The notes under the pieces: generated by a model
Databases searched by the model: none
What the model was told of the DNA's origin: nothing
Seen by the model: only the letters and a program-made list of their open reading frames with translations
Assembly (NCBI GenBank): GCA_033977485.1
Contig: CM066992.1
Span: 101,630,140-101,694,139, forward strand
Origin: Hydrangea macrophylla
Lineage: Eukaryota > Streptophyta > Magnoliopsida > Cornales > Hydrangeaceae
Direction: 5' to 3'
Length of the DNA: 64,000 nt
In this document: positions 1-12,138 of the stretch, in pieces
Position numbering within the stretch: position 1 is the first letter of the stretch
Layout of the letters: each line of letters opens with the position of its first letter
Position numbers and translations under genes: made by a program

Positions 1-173
1 CATTCTGTATCCAATATCACAAGAGAAATTTTACTTAGGATACTGAACAGCTAAAGTAAGAGAAATGAACACATTTTATTCCATTGAAGTCTAAACAGTG
101 AATGACAATTGTATGATCAACCAAGGTTTAATTTGTGTTATTATTTCAAACTTTTGTTTATAGAATTGAAACT

Positions 174-2551
174 TCATAGTGGCTCTTTGCAAGTTTTTTT
201 GTTATGATATCCAACAACACCACACCTACCACACTTTCTCTTTCTCACAACACCTCCTTCAAATCTGGATGGGATCCTATTTTTCTTTGGCCTTCCGGGT
301 TGTCTTTTGGTTTGTGGTGGTAGGACAAGTGCATCTTCAGTACTTGGTGGTGGTGGAGGTTTTTCAACTGTGATTACGGGGTAGATAGGATGTTCATAGC
401 TCTTTTGGTAACTCCACACGTGAAAGTAACTCTCCACGTGGTCTCTTACATCCTTGCCACTGCTAATTAGGATGGAAGCAATGTGTGAACACGGAAAACC
501 TTTCAACTGCCATTGGTAACATGAGCACGTGCGTAATTCGAGGTTAACAAGAACCGATGGATGGGAGTAAACTTCATAAACTATTTTTGAGGATTGGCTG
601 ACTAGCCACGATCTGCAATCTTTCACAGCCTTTTTCCATAAGTCTTGAAACTCGGGGCAGAAAGTGTTAGTCCATTTTGCGCTTTTATTTCTTCTTTGGG
701 TCATTTGCTGCATTAGTTGTAACTTGATCTTGTCTACCATATCTGTGACTGGAAGGTGTCGAGCCTCCATAATTTGAGCATTGAATGACTCAGCTGCATT
801 GGAGTACATTTCTCCGTATCGCTGCCCCTTGAAGTGAGCATTGGTCCACTTTTCGATCAGCAAATCAGAGATAAACCTTTGTACTCTTTCGCCACCCTCA
901 GTTGTTAGTTTGGAGATGTGATGCAGAAATGTAGTATCCGTTGGAGCGTAAGCAACCTCTGAGAGTTGTTGTACCATCTTATCTCAGAATTCCTTCTTTA
1001 CTCCTCCGAGCTTCTCTTTCAAATTCATTGTCAAATGTCGTAAACAAAAAGCATGTTTACATTTTGGAAAAACGCTACCAATAGCATGTACCAAACCAGA
1101 GTGTCGATCTAATATGAATGTGAATATACGATCGAAGACGAGAATTTTGCATAATTGGTTGCAAAACCACATCCAATTGTCCTCGTTTTCGGAAGTAACA
1201 ACTGCATATGCAAGGGGGAACAACTCTGCAACAAATAAGACATACAACATGTCTTTAAAGATTTGTAAATTTAAGAATGTATGTCAAAATGAATGAATTT
1301 GACATCGGAATTAGGCTACAGAATCAGAAAACTGTCTATTTTGAGAAGTTAAGTCAAATTTAACTTAACTAATATATTTTTCATAGAGTAACATTCTGAA
1401 ATAGAAAACCTGACAAACATAACACAAGCAATCTGTGGTTATTTAAAGAGGATCACTTACGTTGATTGGCATATTTTCCAGTTGCACATAGCAAGTTCCC
1501 CTTGTACCTTGCTTTCAAGAATGTGCCGTCAAGAAATAACATTGGACGACAAAATTTAAAACCTTCTATGCATCCATCAAAATGCAACAAACAACCTTTT
1601 GAAGTGCTTACTGTCATGATCATAATCAAGCTGAATATGACTCCCAGGATTTGTCTTATTCGCTTCATCGACATACCATCACAATTGATCGAATGATAAT
1701 GTTTGATCGCCATAGATCTCTTGCTTTGCTTTTTCAACACTATATCATGCGGCGTTATAGGAAATTTCTAATCCATACTTTTTCTTCATATGCTTCTTCA
1801 CATTAATTGGTCGTGTCAGAGGATCATCACGTACATCATCGAGTATAAGACTCCCAACCAAGTTGGAAGTCACTCTTGGATTCTTGTCTGTACGAAGGAT
1901 AGTACCACAAGTATGATTGTTTTCTAATGTTTTAATGTAGAAGTATCCATTTGCAGTCTGTAACGTAGCATGAACTCTCCACAAGCATCCCTTTGATTCC
2001 CTCAAAGAACAAACTGCTGTCACTCTTTTTTTGTCATTCTTTAGGTAGTTGAATGTGAACCCAACTTCAATAGAATACTTTGTAAGCACATTCTGAAATT
2101 CTGTAACACCTCCTTCAAATACATCACCAACGTTACATATCCCTTTAGACCAACTATTACCCAACAACACCATCTCATTATGATGACAATACTTTGCTAG
2201 TAGATCAGTCTCAGTCCTTTGATCATTACGACTCTCAACCTCGTCAATATGGTATGCATCAACTACTATACTATTCAAAGAGATTGCACTATCTTCAAAG
2301 ACACATACTTCTATGTGGTCAAGTTTTAAACAATATGCTAGGGACAACAAGTTTATAAAGTCATCATTACTGTCAAGAATGCATTTAGAGTTTCCGGGAA
2401 TAGCGTAAGAAAGATGAATATGTGTATCTTGTAAATTTCTCCACTTCGAATAGACAAAGTCAAGTAAATCCAGATAGTTAGTTTCATCAGAAACTTTCAA
2501 CACTGCTGTAAACTCTCCATATTTAAAGAGAAGCAAGACAGTAATATTCAT
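174..2551 (-). pseudogene. Mutator-like (MULE/MuDR) transposase, decayed
   Basis: Reading from 2551 down, the product starts with a PB1-like N-terminal region and a MuDR-type DNA-binding/zinc region (CxW...H.C pattern). It continues into the MULE transposase core: DGTFLK with the first Asp, an LDRHSGL segment with the second, the CKHAFCLRH box and the ESFNAQIMEAR segment with the Glu. The end has a SWIM zinc finger (CSCYQW...CSHI) and a CCHC knuckle (CGRCG...H...C). An intron fits at 1226-1460 (donor GTAAGT, acceptor TTGCAG) and joins ...KYANQ to QLFPLAYAVV. The frame is broken by in-frame TGA codons at about 1745-1747, 1679-1681 and 984-986 and by at least two frameshifts (near 1720 and in a T run near 1590). 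It is therefore a dead copy. A domesticated MUSTANG-type gene would be intact, so I reject that. Terminal inverted repeats were not found; the 3' end may lie left of the window. Confidence 0.9.
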
Positions 2552-3600
2552 TGCAGGCTATAAAAAATAAAACACCAACATTAGCAGACAGATGGTATGT
2601 TAAGTAAAATTTCTCTTATTATCCCATATATCCTAAGTCAAATTTTTATGAACATGTATGACATCCAATATATATAGATTTCCAAACACTGCGAATGATA
2701 TTCTTAGTCAACATACGAGCAATATAAGTTGTGTTTGGATTGCGATACATGAATTCCAGTTAGCATACTTTAATGTTTAGTGAAATTTCACTTAACATAC
2801 ATAATTTTGGATTTCAAGACCACCACACATTCAATGACATTTTCTCTGAACATATAAACAATGTAAGTAGAAGCTAAGTGTAGTTTCAGTTATGATGATG
2901 CAATTGATGAGAAAATTAACAAAATTTTCATCGAAAAAGGACAGGGAATTAATAGTTTTCAGCAAGTTATCTACTGGAACTGGATTGTATTCAGTTACTT
3001 GTATATATTGCAATGAATGTAACTCTTATCCATGAGAACGAAGCAAATGCAGATACAATTTGACTCTAATCAGTGAAGCTGGAAACATTAGGTTGAAAAC
3101 ATAAAGAATTGGATTGAATCTGTAATAGTTAACAAATTGGTGATTGAACCTGTATGGAATCGCGATCTATGATTTTAAGATGATGAACTCGCGATCTATG
3201 ATTGATCTGTGATGAACTCGATTTTTATGATTGAGAATGATGAACTCGATTTTTATGATTGATTTCCATGTTTCTGTGATGAACTCGTCTTGTATGATTG
3301 AGAATGATCAATCAAAGAGAGATGCTGAAGATTGAGATCGCTAATCAGTCTGGAGATGAAGATTCAGGTCGTCGTTGAAGATTGAGAGACACGAGTGTTC
3401 GTTAGGTCTGTTTGTTTGGAATTGATGAAACAAGGGTATTTTGATTAGATGAAAAAAGTAAAATGGACTTGAAAAGTGAAAGTTGAATGTTGTGGATTGT
3501 AGGTAAATGTGGGCTTGGGCTTTTGTCCTAATAGAGTTTTTTGTTAATGGTCTGTCTTTTAATTCAAGTATGCCCAATCTTAAGGACCTTAGGCCAAGCC
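2552..3600. other. Leader region of the MULE copy with degenerate short repeats
   Basis: No coding sequence recognised. It lies upstream of the minus-strand transposase and is probably its 5' leader/subterminal part. At about 3160-3310 a unit built on GATGAACTCGATTTTTATG / TATGATTGAGAATGATGA is repeated imperfectly four to five times. Subterminal repeat clusters of this kind are common in MULEs, but I could not define a terminal inverted repeat or target duplication. Confidence 0.45.
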
Positions 3601-4165
3601 TCCCTATTTTTTACTGTTATACTGTATTTAATTATAATGGGACAACTTTACTTTCGTTAAAGGTTCAACATTCAAAATATTTGGAAAAAAGTTTTGAGAC
3701 TAAAATTTAGGATTTATTGTAACTCCATAATACTGCAATACATATGTACAAGACTTTCCTTTTGATCCAATATGTATCAGACTAGAAAATTGTATTTCAA
3801 CATTGGTTGAAGGGTATAAAAGTAAAAGTGAGTAAATGAATAACATGGACTAAATTGCGATCAGTGAAAAGCTGGTGGAGAGCAGCTTAAACTACATTGC
3901 AGAATTGAGTTGTGAAATTATGGGACCCACAGGCTTGCGATGGGAACCAAACAAGTCCTCATCTGCGTTTTGCTATTTGGAACGCAGGTTGCTACCTTTA
4001 AACGCGGAGACAAACAGCCTCTTAATCTTTTCAAAAAAAAAGAACACACATAGATTGACACGAAGACTTCTTCTTCTTCTTTTTTTTGGGTCATTGGTGG
4101 CCCTACCATTTAACTCCCACAATCAAAATATTATGGAGGAAATTAACCTTGGAAAATGCTAGATT

Positions 4166-4325
4166 TAGACAATGAATCATACATTTTTTCACACACAATT
4201 TTAAATACATGTACTTTGTACTGTATAAGTGGGGCACAAAAAAATATAAAAAATTCAAACAACATAAAGTACAAACATTTAAAACTGTGTGTGAAAAAAA
4301 ATGAATAGTTCACTGTATTAGTCTA
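4166..4325. repeat. Fold-back MITE, about 160 bp
   Basis: The two halves are inverted copies. The left end begins TAGACAATGAATCATACATT and continues into TTTCACACACAATTTTAAAT. The right end, read in reverse complement, begins TAGACTAATACAGTG and continues into TTTCACACACAGTTTTAAAT. There is no ORF. The superfamily is not determined because no clear target duplication is visible. Confidence 0.7.
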
Positions 4326-5558
4326 ATAGTGCTCATAGACCTTTTAGTAGGATCCAAAAAGCGTTATCGTGGTGACGACTGACATGGTGAAGACTGACGT
4401 GAAGACTTCAACTATTCATGATAGATTGACGTGAAAGCATTCGTTCATCTTCAAGACTTCAACTATGAGAGTCCCACTTCGGTACACAAAAACGGTTTTA
4501 GTGAACCTACATTATTGTTTTTGGGTAATTAACATTTGTTCTGTAATAGAAAATATTTGTTTCAAAGTAATCTATATGGGTGATTTTGACGAAGTACATT
4601 TTTTCGATCATGGAATAAATGTTCCCTACTCGAGAACAATATTTCTTACCTAAAACCACCTTGGTGTATAAAAGTGTTTTACCAGCTCCTTGGTCTTGGG
4701 TTCGAAACTTCACATAGGTAAATACAAGGGATTTGGCCAGGGCCTTTGGTCTCTCTAAGGGAGGTTAGGGGTTCGAAACCCCTCGGAGATCGTGTAAGCT
4801 AGTTGGAGGGATAGATCTCAAGATGGTCGACAATGTCCACCTTGGTGTGGGTTTATATCTGTAATCCCTGTAATTTTCGATTCCTTGTATTGATGTATTT
4901 TTTTTTTTATTATTATTTTATTTTCTAGACTGAAATTCTTATTTTTCAATGTCGTAATATTAATACATATTGTTTTATTATTATTTTCGATGTCATTTGA
5001 TTTATTTATATACTTATAGGTTATATTATATATTAAACTATCGGTGCGTAAATATTAGACTTGGACTGATAGTTTGAACCCTGACTGGATTTCACGCTAA
5101 CCCGTATTTATGACTATATTGCACAAAATATTGTGTACGCACACGACTCGAGACTTGTCACATCAATCGGTGACTTCCCTTATTTTTGGGAAAAGCCACT
5201 AACCACCCCACCCACCCACCCACCCACCCACCCACTACCTTACATCCTTCCCCAACCACCAATCCCACCCCAACACTCAATCCCCCTCACCTCCTTAACC
5301 ATTCCCTTACACACCATAATGTATTCATGTGAGGATTGTGTGTGGGTGTACCGAGAGAGAGTGAGGGAGAGTGCACTGTGAGTGTAGCGTGTAGCTGTGA
5401 GTGTGCCATGTGATGTGTGAGTATAATGTGTATGTGTGGCGTGTGTGAGTGGCAGTGAGGTGTGTGATGTTGAGTGTTGCACGTTTGTGTTGACTTTTGC
5501 ATGTGTAATATATGTACAAGTGTGTGGCAATGTGTGTTGTGTTAGGTGTGTGCATGTG
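4326..5558. other. Non-coding stretch: old repeat fragments, CCCA repeat, GT-rich DNA
   Basis: No gene seen. At about 4495-4665 is a diverged relative of the inverted repeat at 20246-20385 (shared words ATCATGGAA.AAATGTTCC and GAACAAT.ATTT). At 4735-4800 there is a tRNA-promoter-like B box (GGGTTCGAAACCCC), which could be a SINE remnant. At 5203-5236 is a (CCCA)n repeat, and 5395-5563 is GT-rich. The target site of the copia element (TGTGT) lies in this GT-rich part. The sequence resembles the GA/CT-rich leader just right of the copia element, so copia probably landed in an older LTR retrotransposon. Confidence 0.5.
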
Positions 5559-5563
5559 TGTGT

Positions 5564-6408
5564 TGTTGGAAAATTTATTGATATAAACAGAAACAGATTC
5601 TGGATTACAACTATTGAAAACAGGAAAAATTACAATTGGATAGAAATCAGAATTACAATATGTAAACAGAAATCAAAACTGAAAAAACTGAATTAAGATC
5701 TAACCGAGGCCTGTGAAGTTTCACAGTTTCCTTAAAACAGATTCGCCGCCTCACCAGAAGTGCTTGAGGATATCTCCGGCGTCTGTTTCCCAGGATACAG
5801 CGGCAATAACCAGCAGTAGACAAGCACGGTGTTCGACTGCTCCGGCGAACCAACTATGTTCTATGTCTCTTTCAGGAAGGAATATTGGAAGGGAGGAAAT
5901 AGCTCTTGTTTTTCTGACTCTGAAAATTTCTGAGGAGAAAGCTCAGATTATATAGGACTAAGGGGAGAGAGGATTCATTGGATGTACATTATGAATTTGT
6001 GGATTCATCCATGTATGTACATTATGAATCTATAGATTCATCCATGTATATACATGAGTACATTATGTATTTGTGGATTCATCCATGTATGTTCATTATG
6101 AATCTATAGATTCATCCATGCATATACATGATTCATCTATGAATGTGCATTATCCATGAATGAGAATAAATACATTCATGTATATACATTTCCCATGCAT
6201 TTCCCATGCATTCATGTATGTACATTATATAAATGTATTTAAAGGATTAATTTCTCATTCACTCAATAATAATTTTGGACATGTAAATATCCAAAGTTCA
6301 TCTCCTCATGGAGGAGAACACAAATCCACAAGGAACCCATTCAAACTCTAAATGGTTCCCACATTCATTTGACCTCAAACATGGCCAAAAACACATATTA
6401 ATCCAACA
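5564..6408 (-). repeat. 3' LTR of the copia element (845 bp)
   Basis: This is an almost identical copy of 11295-12138. By eye I find two substitutions (G/A at the sixth base; T/A in the AAGATC(T/A)AACC word) and one 1-bp indel (CTGACTCTG versus CTGACCTG). The part near 6000-6210 is rich in repeated ATTCATCCATGTATGTACATTATGAAT words. The terminal dinucleotides are TG...CA. Confidence 0.95.
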
Positions 6409-6418
6409 ATCCCCCACA
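6409..6418 (-). other. Polypurine tract of the copia element
   Basis: In minus sense the sequence next to the 3' LTR reads TGTGGGGGAT. This is the place and composition expected of the primer for plus-strand DNA synthesis. Confidence 0.75.
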
Positions 6419-6960
6419 TGAATGAAATTAATCGAAACGGTGTGAGACAGCGTAGACTCGACAAGAGAGAGAGCACAACGGATCACTCCTGCAAAGGATA
6501 GGTAGCTTTTGGCTTTGAACCTTCCCTTGTGACAATCTATCAGATTTACTGGCTGACCAGTGAACGTATAGTCTTGAACTGATTGCCATTAGTGTAAACA
6601 ACCAACAGACCTCACACAGGAGCTTTCCAAACATAGTTTAGTTCTTACACTTGTGTTCATTTTGGCCTTGAACACTCGCCTGGTTCAGTAAATGTTTATC
6701 AAAGAATTTTACCATTCTCAAATTCTTTTAGAAGCGGCCCCACTTCACATTCACATAGGTGACTATTCAGAGTATCCTGCTATACTCCGCTTGGTTACCA
6801 ACGCACATAGTCATTAAAAGCTAAGCTTACCCTCACACCATGCAGGTATCACTGTTTTATCATTAGAAATGGGCTGGAGAGCATTTCTCCTCAGTGATTC
6901 TCTTAAGGTACATGAAATTAGGTTGTCCCTTTGAACCTAGATCTTGGGATCTCCAGTCAA

Positions 6961-7141
6961 CTAGGTTGGGTTTCCATTCCAGTCCCTTGTAATCGTCATA
7001 GGCTTTAGTCCCATTCCTCTAGATGATTTATCAACTAACTCTCGATTTAACCCTTTGGTTAGCGGATCCGCAATATTGTCCTTTGACTTTACATAGTCAA
7101 TCGTGACAATCCCACTTGAGAGTAGTTGCTTAATGGTATTG

Positions 7142-7185
<44 letters not shown>

Positions 7186-8052
7186 TTGTGCCCTTCCAAT
7201 AGCAGATTGGCTATCGCAGTGTATGCAAATAGCTGGCACAGGTTTTGACCATTTAGGAATATCTTCTACAAAATGGCGAAGCCATTCAGCCTCTTCAGCT
7301 GCCTTGTCTAGCGCAATGAATTCAGATTCCATTGTCGATCTAGCAATACAAGTTTGTTTTGAAGATTTCCATGATACAGCTGCACCACCAAGTGTGAAAA
7401 CATACCCACTTGTAGATTTTGAATCTTTCATATCGGATATCCAGTTTGCATCACTGTATCCTTCCAATACAGCTGGATATCTCATGTAGTGCAATCCCTG
7501 ATCACGTGTATATCGTAAGTACCGCAGTACCCTTACTATCCCTTTCCAGTGTTCAGCACTAGGATTACTAGTGTATCTACTCAGTCTACTAACTGAATAA
7601 GCAATGTCAGGCCTTGTACAACTCATCAAGTACATCAAGCTTCCTATCACTCGAGAATATTCTAGTTGAGAAACACTCTCACCAGTATTCTTGGATAGGT
7701 GTAGACTTAAGTCCACAGGCGTCCTGGCTACACTTGTATCAGACTTGCTGAATTTCTCTAGAATCTTGTCTAAATAATGTGACTGTGATAAAACAAGTCC
7801 ATTGGTATTTCTAGAGATCTTGATGCCCAATATAACATCAGCAAGTCCCATATCTTTCATGTCAAATTTAGAATTCAACATTTTCTTAGTGGATTTAATG
7901 ATTTTAACATTACTACCCACTATGAGCATGTCATCAACATAAAGACATAAGATGACATAGCCTTCATTCGTGTCTTTGACATAAACACATTTATCACACT
8001 CATTGATTTTAAACCCACTAGAGAGTATAGCTTTGTCAAATTTTTCATGCCA
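6961..8052 (-). pseudogene. copia reverse transcriptase C-part and RNase H
   Basis: This is the continuation of the pol frame after the TAA at 8053-8055. The open part from 7929 begins MLIVGSN; the YVDD catalytic box of reverse transcriptase is encoded just before it (about 7930-7941). Then follow the copia-specific LGIKI, the [15 protein letters not shown] segment and RNase H with Asp in YSDANW, Glu in MESEFIAL and Asp in HCDSQSA. It ends with [10 protein letters not shown] and a natural stop at 6961. It stays in frame with the upstream pol piece, so only the single stop separates them. The TAA replaces the Gln usually seen in KQAP(K/R)QW. Confidence 0.9.
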
Positions 8053-9567
8053 TTATTTTGGAGCTTGTTTCAAGCCATACAATGATTTAACAAGCTTACA
8101 CACTTTATTTTCTTGCCCTGGAGCAGAAAATCCTTCAGGTTGTTCCATGTAGATTTCTTCATTCAAATCTCCATTAAGGAAGGCTGTCTTAACATCCATT
8201 TGATGTATTTCGAGACCTCGCAAAGCTGCGATCGCAATAATCATACGAATGGAAGTTATTCTCGTAACAGGAGAATACGTATCAAAGTAGTCTAGACCCT
8301 CCTTTTGTCTATACCCTTTAATGACAAGCCTTGCCTTATACTTATCAATAGTACCATCCGTCTTCATTTTCTTTTTAAAAATCCACTTATAGCCCAACGA
8401 CTTACAACCAGGAGGAAGATCTACCAGTTCCCAAGTATGGTTTTGTAGGATAGAATCAATTTCACTCTTGATTGCTTCTTTCCACAATGGACCATCTGGT
8501 GATCTAATAGCTTCATTATAGCTTTGAGGCTCACTTTCTATAACATAAGTTAGAAAGTCTGGACCAAAAGATTTTGAGGTCCTAGTGCGTTTCCCACGTC
8601 TAGGCTCAACATTAACATCATCTTCTTGGGTTTTACTAGTTTCCCCAACAGTCTCAAATGTGCGTTTTTTAGAAGTATATTCCTCTTTACAAGGAAATAT
8701 ATTCTCAAAGAACGACGCATTTCTAGACTCCATGATCGTGTTCTTGTGTATATCTGGGTTTTCAGATTTGTGTACAAGAAACCGATACGCACTACTATTA
8801 TGTGCATAGCCAATAAATAAACAGTCAACAGTTTTTGGACCTATCCTCTCTTTCTTAGGAGTAGGTACAAGAACTTTTGCAAGACACCCCCACATTCGTA
8901 AGAATTTATATGATGGTTTTCGACCATTCCACTGTTCATACGGGGTTTGATCAACTTTCTTTCGAGGCACCTTATTTAAAATGTAATTTGCAGAGAGAAT
9001 TGCCTCCCCCCATAAGTTCTGTGGCAATCCAGAACTTATTAACATAGCATTCATCATTTCTTTTAAGGTACGATTTTTCCTTTCAGCAACTCCATTTGAT
9101 GGAGGCGAATAAGGTGCAGTGGTTTGGTGAATAATTCCATTTTGTGCACAATAGTCACCATATGGTGCTACATATTCACCACCTCTATCACTTCTTAACA
9201 CCTTAATCTTTTTCCCAAGTTGATTCTCAACCTCTGTCTTGTATAGAATGAACTTATCCAAAGCTTCATCCTTACTTTTTAGCAAATACACATAACAGTA
9301 TTTAGTGCAGTCATCAACAAAAGTAATAAAATACTTATTGCCACCTCTAGATTGAACCATTTTTAAATCACATACATCAGTATGAATTAAACCCAATGGT
9401 TCAGTGCTTCTTTCAACTGATTGAAATGAAGTCTTTGTTAATTTTGCTTCAACACAAGTTTCACATTTCTCACTTGTGTCAATATGGAAGTTTGGTATGT
9501 GGTCTAATTTAATTAATCTTCGCAAAGAATTAAAATTAACATGTCCTAGTCTACCATGCCACAGCAA
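8053..9567 (-). pseudogene. copia integrase and N-part of reverse transcriptase
   Basis: The open frame of 504 codons starts in the pre-integrase zinc finger (H4 and H9; C35 and C38). The integrase core has the D,D35E triad at about D64, D127 and E162 (HTDVC, SDRGGEY, AERKNR). After a variable linker the RVT_2 reverse transcriptase begins ([26 protein letters not shown]) and the frame stops at LYGLKQAPK. It overlaps the gag frame by 22 bp in another frame. The first codons of this piece would belong to the same polyprotein as gag if one base had not been lost from the A run near 9596-9600, so this is a mutation rather than a programmed shift (inference). Confidence 0.92.
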
Positions 9568-10970
9568 GTAAACAGAAGAGGTACCATTTTATTAATTTTT
9601 GGGAATACAGTCGCTACATTCAATTTAAACATCCCATTACACATATACCCCTTCCCCACATACATTCCTGCTTTGGTCAACACCACCTTGTCTGACTCAA
9701 AGACCATACGGAAGCCATGCTTGCTTAGGAGAGAACCGGATACCAAATTCTTGCGAATTTCCGGTACATAAAGGACATTGTTGAGAGTTAGCTCCTTTGC
9801 TGAAGTCATCTTCAGAATTATTTTCCCTTGCCCTTCAACATCTGAGGAGGCAGAATTTCCCATATACATCTTCTCACCATTAGTCATTGGTTCGAAGGAA
9901 GTGAACGTAGCCTTGTCGGAGCATATGTGGCGAGTAGCACCAGTGTCTATCCACCATTCCCTTGGGTTTGAATCCACCAAGTTCACTTCAGAGACCACAG
10001 CCGACAGATTAATGTCAGAGACATCCCTTGAGATAGAATCTAACTCAGTCATATTAGCTTGATTATTCTGGACTTTCTTTGGCAGGCGACATTCAGAAGC
10101 CCGGTGTCCAGTCTTGCCACAGTTGTAGCACTTGCCTTGAAACTGAAACTTCGGCTTCTTGGCGATACCACCTTTTGGCCCCATCTTGTACCCTTTGCCA
10201 GAAGGAATTTTCTTCTTCCCACGTGATTTTTGACCATGCTCAACCATATTAGCCTTGGCCCCAAAGTCCCCCAATTTCCTGTCAGCCCCTTTGTTGTCTT
10301 CTTCAATTCGAAGCCTTACGATGAGATCTTCAATCTTCATCTCCTTTCGCTTGTGCTTCAAATAGTTCTTGAAGTCCTTCCAAGCAGGGGGTAGCTTTTC
10401 AATTATAGCAGCAACTTGGAAAGTTTCGCTTAAGGTCATCCCTTCAGCATGGATTTCATGCAAGATCACTTGCAGCTCTTGAACTTGACTGATCACAGTT
10501 TTCGAGTCCACCATTTTATAGTCGAGGAATCTCCCCACTACAAATTTCTTTGAACCGGCATCCTCGGTTTTGTACTTTCTGTCTAAGGACTCCCACAGTT
10601 CCTTAGCAGTGGTTTTAACACTATACACATTATAGAGTGTATCGTGTAAGCCATTCAATACATAGTTTCGGCACAGAAAGTCCGAGTGCTTCCAAGCATC
10701 AATAGCCAGCACAACCTCTCGGTCTTGTTCGTTTTCATTAGGCACATGAGCCTCTTCCTTCAAGAACCTCGCAAGGTTCAAGGTGGTAAGGTAGAACAGC
10801 ATCTTTTGCTGCCACCTCTTGAAATCCATGCCATTGAATTTCTCGGGTTTCTCCCCGTGGTTCACAGGAACCGTTTGGATTGAGGGAACCTTCACCGGTA
10901 TGGAGCCAATCACAACGGTGTTGGAGCCAGTAGCACCGTCGGTTGCAGTGTTCACATTCTCATTTGCCAT
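9546..10970 (-). CDS. copia gag and aspartic protease, frameshifted at its 3' end
   Basis: The ORF of 474 codons encodes the copia gag (UBN2-type capsid, about residues 40-230), a basic linker and a CCHC zinc knuckle at residues 281-294 ([14 protein letters not shown]). The retroviral-type aspartic protease follows, with [12 protein letters not shown] at residues 339-350 (Asp342). The start codon at 10970 follows a 324-bp leader after the 5' LTR. The last approximately 12 residues ([12 protein letters not shown]) are out of frame; the expected [12 protein letters not shown] continues in the neighbouring frame. Capsid and protease themselves look intact, so a virus-like particle protein could in principle still be made, but the Pol part cannot be read through. 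Confidence 0.9.
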   Translation of the reverse strand: MANENVNTATDGATGSNTVVIGSIPVKVPSIQTVPVNHGEKPEKFNGMDFKRWQQKMLFYLTTLNLARFLKEEAHVPNENEQDREVVLAIDAWKHSDFLCRNYVLNGLHDTLYNVYSVKTTAKELWESLDRKYKTEDAGSKKFVVGRFLDYKMVDSKTVISQVQELQVILHEIHAEGMTLSETFQVAAIIEKLPPAWKDFKNYLKHKRKEMKIEDLIVRLRIEEDNKGADRKLGDFGAKANMVEHGQKSRGKKKIPSGKGYKMGPKGGIAKKPKFQFQGKCYNCGKTGHRASECRLPKKVQNNQANMTELDSISRDVSDINLSAVVSEVNLVDSNPREWWIDTGATRHICSDKATFTSFEPMTNGEKMYMGNSASSDVEGQGKIILKMTSAKELTLNNVLYVPEIRKNLVSGSLLSKHGFRMVFESDKVVLTKAGMYVGKGYMCNGMFKLNVATVFPKINKMVPLLFTCCGMVD

Positions 10971-11294
10971 TTCTGAAAACTATCACAAGAGAAAAGAAAT
11001 TAAATCTAATATATATATATATATTTTTTTTCCTTTTCTCTCTTAATTTTAACAGTAGCAGATTTTTGTTTTCCGATTTTTGTTAGGAAAACGAATGAAA
11101 TTTAAGATTCTGCTTGCGCGGTCCCAAGCAAAACTCGATTCTGCACACTTTTCGTCTAATGCAAATTTCTCAGATTCTGCACCGTTTGGGCAGAAAACGA
11201 GAATCACAGTAGCAGTTTTTTGTAAAACGAAAACTGTGTTTCCAAAATATGATTTATGTTTTTGTTTTGAAAATTATCGAATCTGTTTTAAGAT

Positions 11295-12138
11295 TGTTGA
11301 AAAATTTATTGATATAAACAGAAACAGATTCTGGATTACAACTATTGAAAACAGGAAAAATTACAATTGGATAGAAATCAGAATTACAATATGTAAACAG
11401 AAATCAAAACTGAAAAAACTGAATTAAGATCAAACCGAGGCCTGTGAAGTTTCACAGTTTCCTTAAAACAGATTCGCCGCCTCACCAGAAGTGCTTGAGG
11501 ATATCTCCGGCGTCTGTTTCCCAGGATACAGCGGCAATAACCAGCAGTAGACAAGCACGGTGTTCGACTGCTCCGGCGAACCAACTATGTTCTATGTCTC
11601 TTTCAGGAAGGAATATTGGAAGGGAGGAAATAGCTCTTGTTTTTCTGACCTGAAAATTTCTGAGGAGAAAGCTCAGATTATATAGGACTAAGGGGAGAGA
11701 GGATTCATTGGATGTACATTATGAATTTGTGGATTCATCCATGTATGTACATTATGAATCTATAGATTCATCCATGTATATACATGAGTACATTATGTAT
11801 TTGTGGATTCATCCATGTATGTTCATTATGAATCTATAGATTCATCCATGCATATACATGATTCATCTATGAATGTGCATTATCCATGAATGAGAATAAA
11901 TACATTCATGTATATACATTTCCCATGCATTTCCCATGCATTCATGTATGTACATTATATAAATGTATTTAAAGGATTAATTTCTCATTCACTCAATAAT
12001 AATTTTGGACATGTAAATATCCAAAGTTCATCTCCTCATGGAGGAGAACACAAATCCACAAGGAACCCATTCAAACTCTAAATGGTTCCCACATTCATTT
12101 GACCTCAAACATGGCCAAAAACACATATTAATCCAACA
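11295..12138 (-). repeat. 5' LTR of the copia element (844 bp)
   Basis: Partner of 5564-6408. For the minus-strand element this LTR carries the promoter. It is followed on the right by the target duplication TGTGT and then by older LTR-like DNA. The near-identity of the two LTRs shows a recent insertion, because both copies are made from one template at integration. Confidence 0.95.

Larger units (their letters stand above)
5564..12138 (-). mobile_element. Complete Ty1/copia LTR retrotransposon
   Basis: It is bounded by two long terminal repeats (5564-6408 and 11295-12138), each starting TGTTG and ending CAACA, and flanked by the 5-bp duplication TGTGT (5559-5563 and 12139-12143). The coding strand is minus, so the right LTR is the 5' LTR. 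Domain order is gag, zinc knuckle, aspartic protease, integrase, reverse transcriptase, RNase H; integrase before RT defines the copia order. A purine tract (GTGGGGGAT in minus sense) sits directly beside the 3' LTR at 6409-6417. I could not match the usual initiator-Met-tRNA primer-binding site next to the 5' LTR. The polyprotein is interrupted by one frameshift and one stop, so this copy probably cannot move by itself. Confidence 0.96.

Noticed and set aside
174..2551. Domesticated MUSTANG-type gene.
   Set aside because: The frame has several stops and frameshifts, unlike a gene under selection.
4735..4800. Possible tRNA gene because of GGGTTCGAAACCCC.
   Set aside because: No cloverleaf, acceptor stem or A box at the right distance; at best a SINE or tRNA-derived remnant.
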